Of a DNA stretch of 64,000 nt, positions 61,859-64,000 are shown piece after piece. The translations under genes and the position numbers were made by a program. The DNA comes from Sagittula stellata E-37 (lineage in GTDB: Bacteria > Pseudomonadota > Alphaproteobacteria > Rhodobacterales > Rhodobacteraceae), in NCBI RefSeq assembly GCF_039724765.1, contig NZ_CP155733.1:1-64000 (forward strand), given 5' to 3'. The notes beneath the pieces are model-generated. The model was not told the origin of the DNA, did not search any database, and saw only the letters and a list, made by a program, of their open reading frames with translations. The first letter of the stretch is position 1; each line of letters begins with the position of its first letter.

Positions 61859-62818
61859 TCACGCCACCCCGGCGCGCAGCGCGTCGTGGATGTGGATCAG
61901 CCCGGTCAGCCTGCCCCCCTCGGTGACCGGCAGGACGGTGCGTTTGGAGTCGTTCATGACCCCCAGCGCCTCCAGCAGCAGGGTGTCGGGCGAGGTGGTC
62001 AGGGGGGCGCGGGTCGCCACCTCACCGGCGCTGCAGTCCATCAGCCCGGACATGTTGCGACGCAGGTCGCCGTCGGTGATGATCCCCGTCAGCAGACCCT
62101 GTTCCACCAGAAGGGCCACGCCGAACCCCTTCTGCGACATGATCAGTAGCACGTCCGGCATGGGCGTATCGACGGCCACCACGGGCAGTTCGTCGCCGGT
62201 GTGCATGACCGCCGTCACCCGCAAAAGCTGCGCGCCCAGCGTGCCGCCGGGGTGGAAGGCGGCAAAGCTTTCGCGGTCGAAGCCCCGGTGCCGCATCATC
62301 GCCACCGCCAGCGCGTCGCCAAGCGCCATGGCCATCGTCGTCGAGGTTGTGGGCGCCATGCCGATGGCACAGGCCTCCGGCGCGTCGGGCATCAGCAGCA
62401 CATGGTCCGCGGCCTGCGCCAGCGTGCTGTTGGCCCGCCGGGTCATCGCCACCAGCGGCACGGAGAACCGCGCGCAATGAGCAATCATGTCGGCCAGTTC
62501 CTTCGTCTCGCCCGAGTTGGAGATCAGGATCACCGCGTCGGCGCGGGTGATCATCCCGAGATCCCCGTGCGAGGCCTCGCCGGGGTGCACGGTCTGCGCC
62601 GGCGACCCGGTAGAGGCGAAGGTCGCCGCCATCTTGGCCGCCACGTGCCCCGACTTGCCCATGCCCGAGACGATGATGCGCCCCGGCACCTCCAGCAGCA
62701 TGGCGGTGACCGCGTCGAAGCTTTCGGGCAGTTCCCGGGCCAGCCGGTGCAGTGCCTCGCCTTCGGTGGTCAGCACCTGACGGGCGATCTCGGAGGGGGG
62801 CGGGGAGGATGGGGACAT
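61859..62818 (-). CDS. kdsD: D-arabinose-5-phosphate isomerase (KdsD/KpsF)
   Basis: A 319-residue enzyme. The SIS domain covers about residues 30-175: VSGMGKSGHVAAKMAATFAS near 51, HPGEASHGDLGMI near 78 and ISNSGETKEL near 99. Two CBS motifs follow from about 205 (MHTGDELPVVAVDTPM, GIITDGDLRRNMSGL). It isomerises ribulose-5-phosphate to arabinose-5-phosphate, the first KDO step. It leads the KDO operon with a divergent glycosyltransferase upstream. A 118-bp gap separates it from kdsB. Confidence 0.94.
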   Translation of the reverse strand: MSPSSPPPSEIARQVLTTEGEALHRLARELPESFDAVTAMLLEVPGRIIVSGMGKSGHVAAKMAATFASTGSPAQTVHPGEASHGDLGMITRADAVILISNSGETKELADMIAHCARFSVPLVAMTRRANSTLAQAADHVLLMPDAPEACAIGMAPTTSTTMAMALGDALAVAMMRHRGFDRESFAAFHPGGTLGAQLLRVTAVMHTGDELPVVAVDTPMPDVLLIMSQKGFGVALLVEQGLLTGIITDGDLRRNMSGLMDCSAGEVATRAPLTTSPDTLLLEALGVMNDSKRTVLPVTEGGRLTGLIHIHDALRAGVA

Positions 62819-63082
62819 GGAAGGGAAGCGCCTGTTTTCAGGCGTTCTCTAGCCGGTTCGGCCGGGCTTGTCCAACGTCACCGGGCGGGATGGCACAGGC
62901 GAGTCTGCGCCACGCAGCCTCCGATACCGGCAGAGCACAAGCGCGTCAAAAAATAGCGATACGGACACCGGCCCCCTTCAACTTGGGGAACAATGGCTCA
63001 ATGACATAGCGTGGATGAGACAATTATGACCGAAATCTTAACCCGTCCCGGGCGAGGATCGCGGGCGAAAGGTCCCGCACCC
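62819..63082. promoter_or_regulatory. Divergent gap between kdsD and a GT2 gene
   Basis: 264 bp between oppositely oriented genes, so both promoters should be here. The right half is more AT-rich (around 62940-63050). No operator was identified by eye. Confidence 0.4.
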
Positions 63083-64000
63083 ATGTCCCAGTCCGCTCTC
63101 TCCCCCGTCCCTGCCCTGCCCCGGATCACCGTCCTGATGGCCTGCCACCAGGGCGCCGCGCACCTGGGCCAACAGCTCGCCTCCATCGCCGCGCAAGAGG
63201 GCGTGGACTGGCACCTGCGCGCCTCCGACGACGGGCCGGGACAAGCGGCGGACGACGGCACCGCCGCCCTCCTCGCCCGCTTCCGGGACGCCCATCCCCA
63301 CCGGGTGACGCTGCACGAGGGGCCGCGCCGCGGGGCGTCGGTGCATTTCCTGTCGCTGCTCTGCGCCCCGGACCTCGGCCCCGGGCCCGTGGCGCTCTCG
63401 GACCAAGACGACATCTGGTATCCGGCAAAGCTCAGACAGGCTCTGTCACGCCTGAACTCCATCCCTGGCCCGGCGGCCTACACCGCCCGCAGCCGCCACG
63501 TCGACACCCACGGCCACCCGCTCGGCCTGTCGCGCAGGCCCCGCGGCGCCCCCTCCTTCGGCAATGCGCTGGTACAGAACCGGGTCTCCGGCCACGCGGC
63601 GGTGCTGAACCCGCAGGCGCTGGCGCTGGTGCGCGCCGTTGGCCCGGTGGACGTCCCCTTCCACGACTGGTGGCTGGCGCTGCTGATCACCGGCGCCGGC
63701 GGCACGGTGGTCGAGGATGACGCCGTGGTGCTCGACTACCGCCAGCACGGGGAAAACGTGCTGGGCGCGCCGCGCGGCTGGCGTGCCCGGCTGACCCGCG
63801 CCGTCCGGGTGCTGGGGCCGGAGGGCCGCCGGATCATGGCCGCCAACCGCACGGCCCTCGCCCGCGCCGCCCCTTTTCTGACCGGGGATGCACGCGCCCT
63901 GCTCGCCCGGCTGGATACAGCCCCCGCGCATGGCCCCGCCCGCCTCCGGGCGCTCTCCCGCCTGGGCGTCCGGCGCGACGCGCCTGCGGCACAAGCCGTC
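63083..64000 (+). CDS. Glycosyltransferase family 2, rhamnosyltransferase-like (partial)
   Basis: 306 codons are visible and the frame is still open at the window end. ITVLMACHQGAAHLGQQLAS near residue 16, ASDDGPGQAADD near 45 and ALSDQDDIWYPAKL near 110 are GT2 motifs; the SDQDDIW form is typical of rhamnosyl- and related transferases. FHDWWLALLITGAGG near 195 and YRQHGENVLG near 220 fit the same group. ATG 63083 has AAAGG eleven bases upstream; an in-frame ATG at 63026 is an alternative. It is divergent from the KDO operon. Confidence 0.85.
   Translation, partial: MSQSALSPVPALPRITVLMACHQGAAHLGQQLASIAAQEGVDWHLRASDDGPGQAADDGTAALLARFRDAHPHRVTLHEGPRRGASVHFLSLLCAPDLGPGPVALSDQDDIWYPAKLRQALSRLNSIPGPAAYTARSRHVDTHGHPLGLSRRPRGAPSFGNALVQNRVSGHAAVLNPQALALVRAVGPVDVPFHDWWLALLITGAGGTVVEDDAVVLDYRQHGENVLGAPRGWRARLTRAVRVLGPEGRRIMAANRTALARAAPFLTGDARALLARLDTAPAHGPARLRALSRLGVRRDAPAAQAV

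Overview
The window looks like most of an extrachromosomal replicon (plasmid or chromid) of a GC-rich alphaproteobacterium of the Rhodobacterales/Roseobacter type. It opens with iterons and a RepA-type initiator, carries a ParA-type partition pair near 9.8-10.9 kb, and is otherwise a surface-polysaccharide plasmid littered with decayed insertion sequences. The taxonomic call rests on the RepA family (replication initiator protein A), the GC-rich coding style and the transposon repertoire; it is an inference from reading, not from a search. Polysaccharide plasmids with RepA-type replicons are known in roseobacters, but the rhamnose operon typical of those is not seen here.

Layout. 0-1.6 kb: replication origin and repA. 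1.6-4.2 kb: IS wreckage, including an IS66 element whose middle 1.07 kb is inverted. 4.2-6.4 kb: an unrecognised protein with a possible replication-initiation-factor motif and an HTH/ribbon-helix-like regulator. 6.6-9.2 kb: a UDP-glucuronate 4-epimerase-like gene and a lipoamide-dehydrogenase-like flavoprotein. 9.4-10.96 kb: palindrome, parA and a partner. 11.0-13.2 kb (minus): Wzc/ExoP-type chain-length protein and tyrosine kinase. 13.7-20.9 kb (plus): overlapping operon of four GT4 glycosyltransferases, a frameshifted methyltransferase, galE and a GT2. 20.9-21.7 kb (minus): sulfotransferase. 22.1-36.7 kb (plus): UDP-xylose synthase, an ABC flippase, four sulfotransferases, three glycosyltransferases, a Wzy-like polymerase, gmd, a shortened acyltransferase and fcl. 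36.8-46.4 kb (minus): ugd, a small priming phosphoglycosyl transferase, and an operon gmd2 - large GT4 - FkbM methyltransferase - sulfotransferase - manC. 46.5-60.1 kb: dense nested IS remnants separating islands (VanZ-like, glmS, an H-NS-like protein, two small zinc-ribbon membrane proteins, phosphomannomutase, a 5' stub of a second ugd). 60.1-62.8 kb (minus): KDO genes kdsD/kpsF, kdsB/kpsU, kdsA. 63.1-64 kb: a GT2 running off the end.

How it works together. glmS, phosphomannomutase, manC, two gmd copies, fcl, galE, ugd, UDP-xylose synthase and the uronate epimerase would supply UDP-GlcNAc precursor, GDP-mannose, GDP-fucose, UDP-galactose, UDP-glucuronate/galacturonate and UDP-xylose. The priming transferase and about nine glycosyltransferases would build a lipid-linked repeat unit, the PglK-like ABC protein could flip it, Wzy polymerise it and the Wzc-like kinase control chain length. 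Six sulfotransferases, FkbM and an acyltransferase suggest a heavily decorated, probably sulfated and fucosylated exopolysaccharide or capsule. No Wzx, Wza or PAPS-synthesis genes are seen in the window.

The most notable observations are the six divergent sulfotransferases, an assembly set with an ABC flippase in place of Wzx, the reciprocal inversion inside IS66, the 62-bp inverted duplicate of the ugd start, paired zinc-ribbon membrane proteins among the IS remnants, and a C-terminal module shared by two plasmid-maintenance-type proteins.
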